A stretch of DNA of 64,000 nt from Cohnella rhizosphaerae. Lineage in GTDB: Bacteria; Bacillota; Bacilli; Paenibacillales; Paenibacillaceae. Under the pieces are notes generated by a model. It was given only the letters and a program-made list of their open reading frames with translations, did no database searches and was not told where the DNA came from. Both the position numbers and the translations under genes were made by a program. The stretch spans positions 124,001 through 188,000 of the forward strand of contig NZ_JAPDIA010000001.1 of assembly GCF_029525575.1 (NCBI RefSeq), written 5' to 3'. This document shows, piece by piece, positions 14,420-23,565 of the stretch; within the stretch, counting starts at the first letter, position 1; each line of letters opens with the position of its first letter.

Positions 14420-16462
14420 TCAGGCGTGCCGCTTGATGAATCTGTACAAGATCACGCTGCGCAGAAGCAGCCTCATCTCCGGGTGAAAAGCGAGCTCGGG
14501 ACGGGGCTCGCGCCCGATCCCCGCCGCGGCTGCGCGGATCCGGTCGACGTGCAGGTAGCCGGCGACGGCCGAATCGTCGCAGAGCCGGCCCACCTCGTCG
14601 AGCAGGCGCGGCCACATCGGCGCCGCCCGGTGGATCCAGTCCGCGCCTTGAACGCCCCGGATCCGCTGATTGAGCCGGATCTCGTCCGGGAGCACGGACT
14701 TCGTCGCCCGGCGGATCAGGGCGCGGTCCATGCCGTCCCGCACGTACTGCTCGACCGGCACCGAGAGGCAGAAGCGCACGACCCGCAGGTCGCAGGTCGG
14801 ATCCCGCTCCCAGACGCCGTACCGCAGCGATAGCTTGGTCGAAGTCGCGCCGTTTTTGTTCGCGGCCGCAAGGCTGGCGAGCTTCTCCCTGCGCACCGCG
14901 AACGGATCGGCGGCCCACGAACCCGAGCCAGAGCCACCGCCGCGGCCAGCGCCATGAACCGCGCCGTTGCCGAAGCGACCGTTCCCGGCGCCGCTTCCGC
15001 CGGCCCGCAGCTTCGCGAATACGTCCGTGCGGCGCGCGAAGTCGGGATGGATCAGCATCGCCGGCAGATCCGGCTCGCCCCCGCCCCGCCGGCCGCCCGA
15101 AAGCGCCGGGTAGGCTATCTTCCCCAACGTCGACAGCAACCGGCGGCGGCCGATGCCCTTGTTCGCGCCGAACATCCGCAGCTCGCGGGACAGCCGCATC
15201 CACTTCATGCGCTTCAGCAGCTGCGCGTAGTAGTCGAGGGCCGGGCCCCACGAGACGGTGAAGTTGCCTCGCGCGCCGGTAAGCAAGATGCCCGCTCCCC
15301 GGCTGCCCGCGCGCTCGTGGATGCCTTTCAGCCAATGCGAGTTCTCAAAAAACTTGTAGGGCGACTCCAGCAGGTCGATCCATTCGTCCACTTCGGTCAG
15401 CGGGCTGATGCCCTCGAAATCCATATACGACGCCTCGATGTTGCCGACATGGCGGACCGTCGCCGCGATGTACGGCCGCTCGTCCGCGGCCGCATGGCCC
15501 GGCGTCCAATCGGCGAAGCCGCTGGACGGCACGCTGCTGTAGGTCTGGAGCGTCTTGCCCTCCCGTGCCAGCGCCCGGGCCGCGAACCCCGCGACCGCGC
15601 CGGAGTCGAGGCCGCCGCTCAGCGTCGCCGCGACCTCGCGATGCGTGCGCAGCCTGGCGCGGACGGCTTCGCCGAAGATGTCGCGCATCGCCTCCTCGTA
15701 CTCGCCGTCCGACCCCAGCCGCAGCGGCTCGGTCGGCTCGATCGAGCCGTAGGCTTCGAGGCGGGCCCGGCCGTCCGCGAAGACGACCGCATGACCCGGC
15801 GGCACCTGCCGGATGCCGACGTACGGCGTCGCGCCGGGATCGGTCGATTCGAACATCTCGGGAATCGCCATGAACTCGGCGAGCCAAGCTTCGTCCAGCC
15901 GGCCTTCCGTATCGGGCAGCGCCAGCAGCGGCGACATCGTCGTGGCGAACGCCAGGCGTCCCGCCCCGATGTGGTAGTAGAGCGAGCGGCTGCCGAACAG
16001 GTCGCGCGCGCCGAACAGCTCCCTGCGCGTCTCGTCCCAGATCATGAAGGCGAAGTCGCCGATCAGATGAGACGGGCTGAGGCGTCCCCATCTTCGGTAA
16101 GCGAGCAGGATCAGCTCGCCGTCCGTCATGGCGGACCGGCGGCCGGCCGGCACCTCGAGCTTCGCGAACAGCTCGCCGCGGTTGTCGAGGATCGCGTCCG
16201 CGACGATCCGCAGGCGCCCGCCAGCGGCGCCGCCGCTGCCGACATTGCCGCTGCCGACACCGCCGGAATCGCCGTCCGGCATCCGCTCGCCCACCGATTC
16301 CGGCGTGATCCAGCGGATGCGGCACCCGAGGAACGCCGGCCCGCCCCGCCAGGTACGAACGTCGTCCGCCACATACTGCGACATGGCGTCCATCATCCGC
16401 TCGCCGTCCAGCGCCTGCGCCTCCCGGCCGTCGAACCGGACGATGCCGGCCAGCGCGCTCAT
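14420..16462 (-). CDS. Lasso cyclase (asparagine-synthetase-like, C protein)
   Basis: 680 aa starting MSALAGIVRF, with its ATG overlapping the sulfotransferase stop. The N-terminal half resembles the class II glutaminase domain (ILDNRGELFAKL, GELILLAYRRWG, IGDFAFMIWDETRRELFGARDLFGSRSLYYH) but lacks the Cys2 nucleophile, as is usual in lasso cyclases. The C-terminal synthetase domain has the ATP-pyrophosphate loop ATLSGGLDSGAVAG. It adenylates the Asp9 side chain and closes the isopeptide ring. Low-complexity Gly/Ser/Ala insertions (e.g. GGVGSGNVGSGGAAGG) interrupt it at two places, which is unusual and perhaps expanded by the high GC content. It is 64 bp upstream of the precursor. Confidence 0.9.
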   Translation of the reverse strand: MSALAGIVRFDGREAQALDGERMMDAMSQYVADDVRTWRGGPAFLGCRIRWITPESVGERMPDGDSGGVGSGNVGSGGAAGGRLRIVADAILDNRGELFAKLEVPAGRRSAMTDGELILLAYRRWGRLSPSHLIGDFAFMIWDETRRELFGARDLFGSRSLYYHIGAGRLAFATTMSPLLALPDTEGRLDEAWLAEFMAIPEMFESTDPGATPYVGIRQVPPGHAVVFADGRARLEAYGSIEPTEPLRLGSDGEYEEAMRDIFGEAVRARLRTHREVAATLSGGLDSGAVAGFAARALAREGKTLQTYSSVPSSGFADWTPGHAAADERPYIAATVRHVGNIEASYMDFEGISPLTEVDEWIDLLESPYKFFENSHWLKGIHERAGSRGAGILLTGARGNFTVSWGPALDYYAQLLKRMKWMRLSRELRMFGANKGIGRRRLLSTLGKIAYPALSGGRRGGGEPDLPAMLIHPDFARRTDVFAKLRAGGSGAGNGRFGNGAVHGAGRGGGSGSGSWAADPFAVRREKLASLAAANKNGATSTKLSLRYGVWERDPTCDLRVVRFCLSVPVEQYVRDGMDRALIRRATKSVLPDEIRLNQRIRGVQGADWIHRAAPMWPRLLDEVGRLCDDSAVAGYLHVDRIRAAAAGIGREPRPELAFHPEMRLLLRSVILYRFIKRHA

Positions 16463-17814
16463 TTCTTCCCCCCGCCGGCCATGTAGGCCGACGCGAACCG
16501 GGACAGGCGTCTGCCGAACGGAATGGCCGACTTCAGCCAATCCGCCTTCCGCTTCATGGCGCCGAGCTGCGCGCGGAGATGCCGCTGCTCCCGGATGCCC
16601 GCTTCGAGCCGCATTTCCAGGGCGCGGACGGTCATTTGCAGTTGATGCACGCGAGCGTCCGACGACCTTGCCAGCTTCGCCTCGTCTTCCGTCTCCGACG
16701 TTGCTTCGTTGACGCCATTCGACGGCCTTGCATTGATTGCTGCCGTCGTCGGTACCGCCGTCGTCCCGTCGGCTCGCGCCGCCTTCATCGCGACCGCGGA
16801 GCCGGCCGCAATCAAGCTGCCGCCCACTTCCTCGCTTCGCATCGCATATCCCGGCTCCCAGCGGCACCCGGTCGCCTCGAGCAGCTGCCGCTCCCGCAGC
16901 GCCAGCAGCGCCTCGTCCGGCTCGCGCTCGAACCGGGCGCCCGTCCAGCGCTCCGCCTCGGCCAGCGCCTCGCCGTAGCCGAGCGCCTCGAAGGTCCGCG
17001 CCCCGAGCAGACGAACGTACAGCTCCGCCTCCCGCTTCGTCAGCGCGTCCTTCCACGAGCCGACCGCGTTCGTGTGCGGCGCGGTATGGTCCGCGACGTT
17101 CGGATCGCCGACGCCCATGCTGAAGTACAGCTCCGACTTCGCCGTGCCCATCCGCTCGCCGTACCGCTCCATGCCATCCTCGTAGGAGATGCCGAGAAAT
17201 TCGCATACGCCTGCCAGCTTCCCGGCCGGATCTGCGACCAGCTCCTCATAGCGCAGCCGGTAGGCGTGCGGATCGGGCGCCGCGAAGTACCGCATGTAGC
17301 GCAGGAGCCCGATCGTTAGATCCGCGGCCTTGATGTCGAACGCGGCGCCCGTCAGCAGTCCCGCGAGGTCCGCGGCGCCGCCGCGCGAAGCGCCGAGCTT
17401 CTTGTACGAAGCGAGCACGTCGAGCGGATTGCGCAGCAGCCAGATTCGCTTGGACTGCGGGAACAGCGCGTCGAGAAACTCGAGCAGATAATAGTACCTC
17501 GGCGATTTGTCGACGACGATGTCCGCGCCTTCGCCGCCTCGCAGCAGGCCGTTGTAAGCTTCGACCGCGAACGCCCGGCAGGCGTTCGCGAACGCGTCTT
17601 CGGGCAGCACGCCGCCGAAAAAACGCTCCAGTATCGCCCCGCCGCCGTACGCCCGCCGCTGCGCCGATTTCAGGTCGAGCAGGCTCATCAGAAACCACAT
17701 CTCCTGCGCCGCGTACACCCTGCGGTGATTTTGCAGCATGACCGTCGCCAGGGAGCTGCCGCTCCGCGGCGTGCACAGCAGGAATACGAGGTTGTTGCCG
17801 CTTGCGTCGACCAT
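16459..17814 (-). CDS. Sulfotransferase family protein, translationally coupled to the lasso cyclase
   Basis: 451 aa. The PAPS 5'-phosphosulfate loop is visible at the N terminus (FLLCTPRSGSSLATVML, residues about 10-26) and the 3'-phosphate site at RIWLLRNPLDVLASYKKLG. LRYEELVADPAGKLAGVCEFLGI follows, as in cytosolic and protein-tyrosine-type sulfotransferases. A C-terminal region of about 120 residues is Ala/Thr-rich, then forms a coiled coil (HQLQMTVRALEMRLEAG). It overlaps the cyclase by 4 bp (ATGA), tying it to the lasso cluster, although 15 bp upstream lies the exopolysaccharide-side glycosidase. With the APS kinase at 8247-8936 it could sulfate a precursor Tyr; a polysaccharide acceptor remains possible. 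Confidence 0.85.
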   Translation of the reverse strand: MVDASGNNLVFLLCTPRSGSSLATVMLQNHRRVYAAQEMWFLMSLLDLKSAQRRAYGGGAILERFFGGVLPEDAFANACRAFAVEAYNGLLRGGEGADIVVDKSPRYYYLLEFLDALFPQSKRIWLLRNPLDVLASYKKLGASRGGAADLAGLLTGAAFDIKAADLTIGLLRYMRYFAAPDPHAYRLRYEELVADPAGKLAGVCEFLGISYEDGMERYGERMGTAKSELYFSMGVGDPNVADHTAPHTNAVGSWKDALTKREAELYVRLLGARTFEALGYGEALAEAERWTGARFEREPDEALLALRERQLLEATGCRWEPGYAMRSEEVGGSLIAAGSAVAMKAARADGTTAVPTTAAINARPSNGVNEATSETEDEAKLARSSDARVHQLQMTVRALEMRLEAGIREQRHLRAQLGAMKRKADWLKSAIPFGRRLSRFASAYMAGGGKK

Positions 17815-17829
17815 CGGGGGGCGCCTCCT

Positions 17830-20769
17830 TCACTTCTTGTTAAAATCGTAGTAATACTTCGGCCGCTGGCCGAGCATGATCCGGTAGATGTCGTCGTTCG
17901 TCGCCTTCGCCGCCGTCAGGTAGTCCTTGTACGGCCGGTCCGCGACGTTGACGAGACCCGAGTTGTAATGCTCGCCCCACTGACCCTGCCAGTGGCGGCC
18001 GAGGCCCGCCTGATCCACGTAGTTGAACACGTTCGCCCCGACGACGTAAGGCAGCGTTGCGACGCCTTCTACGTAGTTGCGGTACCGGATGCCGCGCTGG
18101 GCCTGATTCGCCGCCGCGTTTTGAATGAGCGGCGCGAGCCCCTGCTCCGCCGTGCCGTAGCCGAACTCGCTCATCATGATCGGCTTGCCCGCCTTCGCGT
18201 ACAGATCGGCCAGCAGCTCCGTCTCGACCTTGTGCGAATAATAATTCAGGCTGACCACGTCCACGTACTTGCCTTCGGCCGCTCCGATCATGCCGCGCAG
18301 CTTCGCGTCGCGGAACGCCGTCACGGTCCATCGGTCGCCGAGCAGCAGATGATGCGAATCGTACTTGCGGTACAGCTTCGCGACGGTGCCGTAGAACCGG
18401 TCGAGATACTCCGCGAACAGGCCGTTCATATCGCTCCAGGCCGTCTTCGTGTCGACCGGCAGCTTCGCTTCCTTCAGACTGTCGAACGAGGCGAAGTTCG
18501 TCCCCCAGGCTTTGTTGAACAAGGCGATCGTACCGTACTTGGACGCCAGGCGCTGGACGAGCCGACCCTTGATGGCCGCCTTGCTCGCCTTCAGGCCCGG
18601 CACGACCTGATAGAACTTGTGAAAATCGTACTCGTTGCCGATGAAGTAGCCGACGAGCATCGGGTCGTCCTTGTACGGCGCGACGGCCTGGGCGAACGCC
18701 TGATCGAGCTTCGTCTCCGCGCCCGGCGCGTAAATGTCGAAGAACTTGAGGCCGTTGATCTTCGCCCAGCTCATGGAATCCAACGGCAGCATGCGCATGT
18801 AGGGGAACTGCCCCTCTTCGCCGTACTTCTCCGGCGAGAAGCCGCCGACGCCGTTGAAGCCCCACTTTTCCAGCCGTCCGATCGCTTCCATATAAATGTC
18901 GTGCTCCGTCGGGAAGACGCCGGTTTTGCGGTACTTGTTCGCGACGAAATACGAGAAGCTGTCCGTTCCGAGCCAAGCCGGCTTGTACTCGCCTGCATAG
19001 GGCGGCACCGATTCGTACAGCGTCTCCCTGCCCTTCACGAGCGAATACGTCTCGTTGGCCGTCACGCCGTTGACCGCGAGACTGAAGTACAAATTGCCGG
19101 AAGGCGTCGTCATGACCGGACGTCCGTTCAGCCGCTGGATCGCGAAGTAGCCTGTCGCCTTGAAGCCGTATTTGTCCTTGCTGCCCGCCAGCCCGCCATA
19201 ATCGTCGCGTCCCGCCGGCGGCTGGAGGCTCTCGTAATACGCCTTGTCCGCCTTCGCGTCCGCCGCCAGCTGCGACTCCGACATCACCTTGCCCGCGAAG
19301 CTCGCGTCCTCCATCTGGCCGAACCGGTCGAGTTGTACCTCGTCGCTCGCGTTGATCGCGAAGCTGCGGACGGGGCTCGGCAGCAGCCCCTCCTTGACCG
19401 CGTACGCATCGAGGCGGACGTAGCCGTGCAGCGCGATCGGCCCTGTATACGGCAGGAAGTCGTTGCCGTCGTTCAGGCGGTAGTAGAGACGCGCCCCTTC
19501 GGTCGCCGTCGCAAGCGTCGCGAGCATGCCGCCCTTCGTTTTCGTCGTCGTAAGCGACGCGGAAGCCGTATTCAGGTTGATCGCCACGCTCGATACTTGC
19601 GGCGTCCAGGCTTTGCTCTTGCCCGACATCTCGATCTTCAGATACCGCGTGCCTTCCGGCAGGGCCATGTTCTCGTAGGCGTAAGGCTGCCAGTTTTTCA
19701 CCGGATTGCCCGACGGGTAAGCTTCGGCCGCGACCTCGCTGTACGTCGCGTCGTCGGAGGAGGCGTAAAATTTCAGCTTGCTAAGCGGAAGACCGGCAAA
19801 ATAATAGCTGCTGACCGAAAAGGAAGTCATGTCGTATTCGCTCTTGTAAAGGAGCACGCCCGCCCCTGTCGTGGCCCGGACCGCCCGGCGGCCGTCGCCG
19901 CCGTAGTAGGCGGGATTGTCGGTCGCCGTGTAGACGTTGAAGCGGACGGCGGTCCGGCCGAAGTCGTCCAGCTTGTCGTCGATGCCCTGGGGCGGCGCGG
20001 CAAGCGGGTAAGGCGTATACGCGAACGTCGACACGCCGTTCGTCTCCTTCGCCGGCCCGCTTGCCGGGTCGGCCGACGTCGTCTTCAGCACCGTCTCGCC
20101 CGCGATCGGGATCGGCGCCCCGTACAGCAATCGCGTCTTCGACGTGCGCGGGTCGCTGCCGTCCGTCGTGTAGTAGACGGCTTCGCCTTCCTCCTTCGGA
20201 CTGAGCAGGACCATGCTGCCGTACAGGACGGCTCCCGAAGGCTTGCTGGCTCCGGCGCCCGCGCCCGTGTCGTCGTTCAGCACGACCTCGCCGATCTCCG
20301 GCGGGGCCGCGGCTCTGCCCTCGAACACGATCTTCAAAAACTTCGTGCCGACGGGGAAGCCGCGCGACGCATAGGTCACGGTCGGCGACTTCCCCGGCTC
20401 CTCGTGAACGTCCGGCGTCACGCTCCGGTAAGACGCGCCGTCGGACGAGATCATGAATTGCAGCCCGCTGCCGTCGCTTTCGCGCACCTCGCCGCCGTAG
20501 GTTTGAACCGCGAACGAGCGCAGGCCGCCTTTGGCCTTGTAGACGAGCGCCTCGCCCGCCTCGCCGCTCGGCGCGACGCGGGTGGCGTCCTGTCCGCCGG
20601 CCGCGACCGTTCGCAGCGACAGCGTGTCGGAATGTCCGTACGTCCGCTCCCAATCGGCCAGATCGTCGACCTCGATCTCGTAGCTGCCGGGGCTGTCTCC
20701 GTGCGAGTGCGCGGGCAGCACGACGACGAGCATGCCGTAAGCCAGGAGCCAGATCGCTTTTCTTTTCAT
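17830..20769 (-). CDS. Secreted multidomain glycoside hydrolase (clan GH-A, agarase-like)
   Basis: 979 aa with a signal peptide (MKRKAIWLLAYGMLVVVLPAHS). The N-terminal half holds two discoidin/CBM-like modules separated by a chitobiase C-terminal-like repeat (VYYTTDGSDPRTSK), with a second such repeat at ARLYYRLNDG. The C-terminal 450 residues form a TIM-barrel hydrolase: RLNGRPVMTTPSGNLYFSLAVNG, then acid/base Glu in VGYFIGNEYDFHKF and nucleophile Glu in KPIMMSEFGYG. It resembles beta-agarase-type families. It is co-directional with the exopolysaccharide genes and probably trims or releases the polymer outside the cell (inference). The exact GH family and substrate cannot be set by eye. Confidence 0.75.
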   Translation of the reverse strand: MKRKAIWLLAYGMLVVVLPAHSHGDSPGSYEIEVDDLADWERTYGHSDTLSLRTVAAGGQDATRVAPSGEAGEALVYKAKGGLRSFAVQTYGGEVRESDGSGLQFMISSDGASYRSVTPDVHEEPGKSPTVTYASRGFPVGTKFLKIVFEGRAAAPPEIGEVVLNDDTGAGAGASKPSGAVLYGSMVLLSPKEEGEAVYYTTDGSDPRTSKTRLLYGAPIPIAGETVLKTTSADPASGPAKETNGVSTFAYTPYPLAAPPQGIDDKLDDFGRTAVRFNVYTATDNPAYYGGDGRRAVRATTGAGVLLYKSEYDMTSFSVSSYYFAGLPLSKLKFYASSDDATYSEVAAEAYPSGNPVKNWQPYAYENMALPEGTRYLKIEMSGKSKAWTPQVSSVAINLNTASASLTTTKTKGGMLATLATATEGARLYYRLNDGNDFLPYTGPIALHGYVRLDAYAVKEGLLPSPVRSFAINASDEVQLDRFGQMEDASFAGKVMSESQLAADAKADKAYYESLQPPAGRDDYGGLAGSKDKYGFKATGYFAIQRLNGRPVMTTPSGNLYFSLAVNGVTANETYSLVKGRETLYESVPPYAGEYKPAWLGTDSFSYFVANKYRKTGVFPTEHDIYMEAIGRLEKWGFNGVGGFSPEKYGEEGQFPYMRMLPLDSMSWAKINGLKFFDIYAPGAETKLDQAFAQAVAPYKDDPMLVGYFIGNEYDFHKFYQVVPGLKASKAAIKGRLVQRLASKYGTIALFNKAWGTNFASFDSLKEAKLPVDTKTAWSDMNGLFAEYLDRFYGTVAKLYRKYDSHHLLLGDRWTVTAFRDAKLRGMIGAAEGKYVDVVSLNYYSHKVETELLADLYAKAGKPIMMSEFGYGTAEQGLAPLIQNAAANQAQRGIRYRNYVEGVATLPYVVGANVFNYVDQAGLGRHWQGQWGEHYNSGLVNVADRPYKDYLTAAKATNDDIYRIMLGQRPKYYYDFNKK

Positions 20770-20797
20770 GATGACGAGACTCCTTTTGCCCTGCTTT

Positions 20798-22138
20798 TTA
20801 GTACTGGAGGATCGGCATCTCTTCTCTGACGCCCTGGTTCAGGCTCGGGCGGCCGATCGAATAATAGACGAAAGCCGTGCCGGCGAGATCCGCCTCCTTG
20901 AACACGTTGCGCCCGTCGATAAGGATCGGCCGGCGCATCGTCTCCTGCAGGACGCGCAGGTCTGTACCGGCGAACTCCTCCCACTCGGTGAGCAGGCACA
21001 GGGCGTCGGCGCCGCGCGCCGCTTCGAGCGCGCCTTCGCACCAGACGACGCCGCCGTCGCCGAACAGGCCGCGGAAGCTCGCCGTGGCGATCGGATCGTA
21101 CGCCCGCACGACCACGCCGCTATCGGCCAGATGCCGGATGATCTCGAGCGCCGGGGACTCGCGCACGTCGTCGGTGTTCGGCTTGAACGACAGCCCCCAC
21201 ACCGCGACCGTCTTCCCCCGCAGCTCGCCGCCGAAAATCGTCTCGAGCTTGCGGACGATGCGCATGCGCTGGTCCTGGTTGACCTCGACGACCGAGCGCA
21301 GCAGCTTGAACTCGTACTCGACGTGGCCGGCGATCTGGATGAGCGCCCGCGTATCCTTGGGGAAGCACGAGCCGCCGTAGCCGATGCCCGCATTCAGGAA
21401 CGCGGTGCCGATCCGGCGGTCGAGCCCCATGCCCGCCGCGACCTCCGACACGTCCGCGCCGACCTTCTCGCAGATGTTGGCGATCTCGTTGATGAACGAG
21501 ATCTTGGTCGCGAGAAAGGCGTTCGAGGCGTACTTCAGCATCTCCGCGCTGCGGATGTCGGTCACCATGACCTGCTTGGTCAGCGGCCGGTGCAGTTCGG
21601 CGATCCGCTCGGCGGCGGCCGGCGAGTCGGCGCCGACGACGACCCGGTCCGGCTCGAGCGTATCGCGCACGGCCGAACCTTCGCGCAGGAATTCGGGCAA
21701 CGACACGCTGTCGAACGGCACGTCGGTTCTGGCGCGGATCAGTTCGCGCACCCGCTCGTTCGTGCCGACGGGGACGGTGCTCTTGACGGCGACGATCGCG
21801 TAGCCCGTGAGCGCGTCCGCGATCTCGGCCGCCGCGGCGTCGATGTAGGACAGGTCGGCCTGGCCGCCGGGCAGCGGCGGCGTGCCGACCGCGATGATGA
21901 CAAGGTCGGTCCCGCGCACGGCTTCCGCCAGATCGTGCGTATAGCGCAGGTTGCCGGCCGCGACGCCTTTGCGCGACAGCGCTTCGAGCCCCGGCTCGTA
22001 GATCGGGATGCCGCCGCTCTGCAGCGTGGCGATCTTGTAAGGATCCTTGTCGACGCAGACGACCGAATGACCAAGCTCGGCGTAGCAGATGCCCGATACG
22101 AGTCCGACGTAGCCGGTACCGATTACCGCGATTTTCAA
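20798..22138 (-). CDS. ugd: UDP-glucose/UDP-sugar 6-dehydrogenase
   Basis: 446 aa. TTG start at 22136-22138 with ribosome site GGAGGG; the initiator overlaps the manC stop. The Rossmann motif is LKIAVIGTGYVGLVSG, the active-site Cys lies in YGGSCFPKDTRAL, and WGLSFKPNTDDVRESPAL is diagnostic of the C-terminal domain. It oxidises UDP-glucose (or a related UDP-hexose) twice to the uronic acid, supplying a charged monomer for the exopolysaccharide. Together with galU at the start of the operon it forms a complete glucose-1-phosphate to UDP-glucuronate route. Confidence 0.93.
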   Translation of the reverse strand: MKIAVIGTGYVGLVSGICYAELGHSVVCVDKDPYKIATLQSGGIPIYEPGLEALSRKGVAAGNLRYTHDLAEAVRGTDLVIIAVGTPPLPGGQADLSYIDAAAAEIADALTGYAIVAVKSTVPVGTNERVRELIRARTDVPFDSVSLPEFLREGSAVRDTLEPDRVVVGADSPAAAERIAELHRPLTKQVMVTDIRSAEMLKYASNAFLATKISFINEIANICEKVGADVSEVAAGMGLDRRIGTAFLNAGIGYGGSCFPKDTRALIQIAGHVEYEFKLLRSVVEVNQDQRMRIVRKLETIFGGELRGKTVAVWGLSFKPNTDDVRESPALEIIRHLADSGVVVRAYDPIATASFRGLFGDGGVVWCEGALEAARGADALCLLTEWEEFAGTDLRVLQETMRRPILIDGRNVFKEADLAGTAFVYYSIGRPSLNQGVREEMPILQY

Positions 22139-23565
22139 ATGGATCCCTCCTGTGTCTCGCAAAGCTCCATAATATCTCCCCAGACCAGCTCCAGCCGGAC
22201 GATATCCTCCTCGATCAGCAGCGTCCCGCTCTGAACCTCGATGATCTCGAGATCCTGCTCCGCGCGCACGCTGTGCATGCTCTCCTTCGGAATCCGGATG
22301 ACGTCTCCGGCGGCCACGGACGAGATCTTCCCGTTCAGGACGAACGTGCCGCTTCCCGCCATCACGGTCCATACCTCGTCCCTCAGGCTGTGATACTGAT
22401 AGCTGAGATTGCGTCCGGCGGCGATCGTGATTCGCTTGGTCAGCACCTCGCGTCCGTCCGGATAAACCGCATAATCCAGCACGCGGTATCTGCCCCAGCG
22501 CCGCTCCTCGTACATCGGGCGCTGATCCGCGGACTTCAGCAGATCCTTCACCATCGGGCTGAGCGCCTTGTCCGCGACGAGGATGCCGTCCGGGCTCGCC
22601 GCCACGATGACGTCCGACAGGCCGAGCACCGCGATCGGAACGTCCAGTTCGTTGATGACGTGCGCGCCCCGCGTCTGGGCCGAGATCGTACCTTTGCCCG
22701 TGAGCGGCTCGGATATTTCCTCGGTGAGCGTGTTCCAGGTGCCGAGGTCCTTCCAGTCGCCCGCGTAGCGAACGGCGGCGATCCGGTTGGCCTTCTCGAC
22801 GACCTCGTAGTCGAAGCTGATCTTCGGCAGCGCTTCGTAGCGCCTCGCCATTTCCTCGTGCTGGATCGGCAGCTCGTGGGCGATCAGGATATTGATCAGA
22901 AAATCGAGCTTGAACGCGAACACGCCGCAGTTCCAAAGCGCGCCTTCGGCGATCATCCGCTCGGCCTCTTCCTTTGCCGGTTTCTCGCGGAACCCGCGCA
23001 CGGTCACGAACGGCTCTTCGCCGCCTTCATGCGCGCCGGCAGTCTTGCCGTCGCGCCCGTCCTCCCCTGCGACGCCCGATCCGGGCACGATGTACCCGTA
23101 CTTCTCGGACGGATACGTCGGCTGCACGCCGACGAGCGCCAGATCGGCGCCGGAAGCGTCCAGCGCGCGTTCGAGCTTCGCGAGTTCCGCGAAAAACCGG
23201 CCGTCGACGTAAGGGTCGACCGGCATGACGACGACCGTCTCGGTCAGGCTCACGCCTTCCATCGCATACAGATGCGTCGCCGCGAGTGCGATCGCCGGGA
23301 ACGTGTCCCGGCGGGACGGTTCGGCGATCAGCCTGACGTCGCTGCCGAGCTGGCCGTACAGGATCTCGACCTGCGACTTGCCCGTCGCGACGTAGGCATG
23401 GTCCTGCAGGCCGGCGTCGCCGAGCTGCCGCCATACCCGCTGAATCATCGATTCAGGCCTGCCGGCTGGATCCTTCAGCACCTTCAGAAACTGCTTCGAG
23501 CGGGAATCGTTCGACAGCGGCCAGAGCCGTTTGCCCGATCCGCCGGACAAAAGCACGATTTTCAT
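22135..23565 (-). CDS. manC: Mannose-1-phosphate guanylyltransferase / mannose-6-phosphate isomerase-like
   Basis: 476 aa. Nucleotidyltransferase signature KIVLLSGGSGKRLWPLS..SKQFLKV at the N terminus, VVVMPVDPYV, YGYIVPGSG, FREKPAKEEAERM and WKDLGTWNTL as in ManC. A C-terminal cupin (RRWGRYRVLDY..LSYQYHSLRDEVWTVMAGSG..GDVIRIPKESMHSVRAEQDLEIIEVQSG) is the type II isomerase domain. It makes GDP-mannose for the polymer. The start codon overlaps the pyruvyltransferase stop, so the two are coupled. DPY replaces the more usual DHY/DHF in the PVD motif. Confidence 0.92.
   Translation of the reverse strand: MKIVLLSGGSGKRLWPLSNDSRSKQFLKVLKDPAGRPESMIQRVWRQLGDAGLQDHAYVATGKSQVEILYGQLGSDVRLIAEPSRRDTFPAIALAATHLYAMEGVSLTETVVVMPVDPYVDGRFFAELAKLERALDASGADLALVGVQPTYPSEKYGYIVPGSGVAGEDGRDGKTAGAHEGGEEPFVTVRGFREKPAKEEAERMIAEGALWNCGVFAFKLDFLINILIAHELPIQHEEMARRYEALPKISFDYEVVEKANRIAAVRYAGDWKDLGTWNTLTEEISEPLTGKGTISAQTRGAHVINELDVPIAVLGLSDVIVAASPDGILVADKALSPMVKDLLKSADQRPMYEERRWGRYRVLDYAVYPDGREVLTKRITIAAGRNLSYQYHSLRDEVWTVMAGSGTFVLNGKISSVAAGDVIRIPKESMHSVRAEQDLEIIEVQSGTLLIEEDIVRLELVWGDIMELCETQEGSI

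Noticed and set aside
17725..20829. A 1034-codon plus-strand frame opposite the glycoside hydrolase gene
   Set aside because: It is Arg/Val/His-rich, mirrors the codon pattern of the minus-strand gene, and contains no domain; it is a high-GC antisense shadow.
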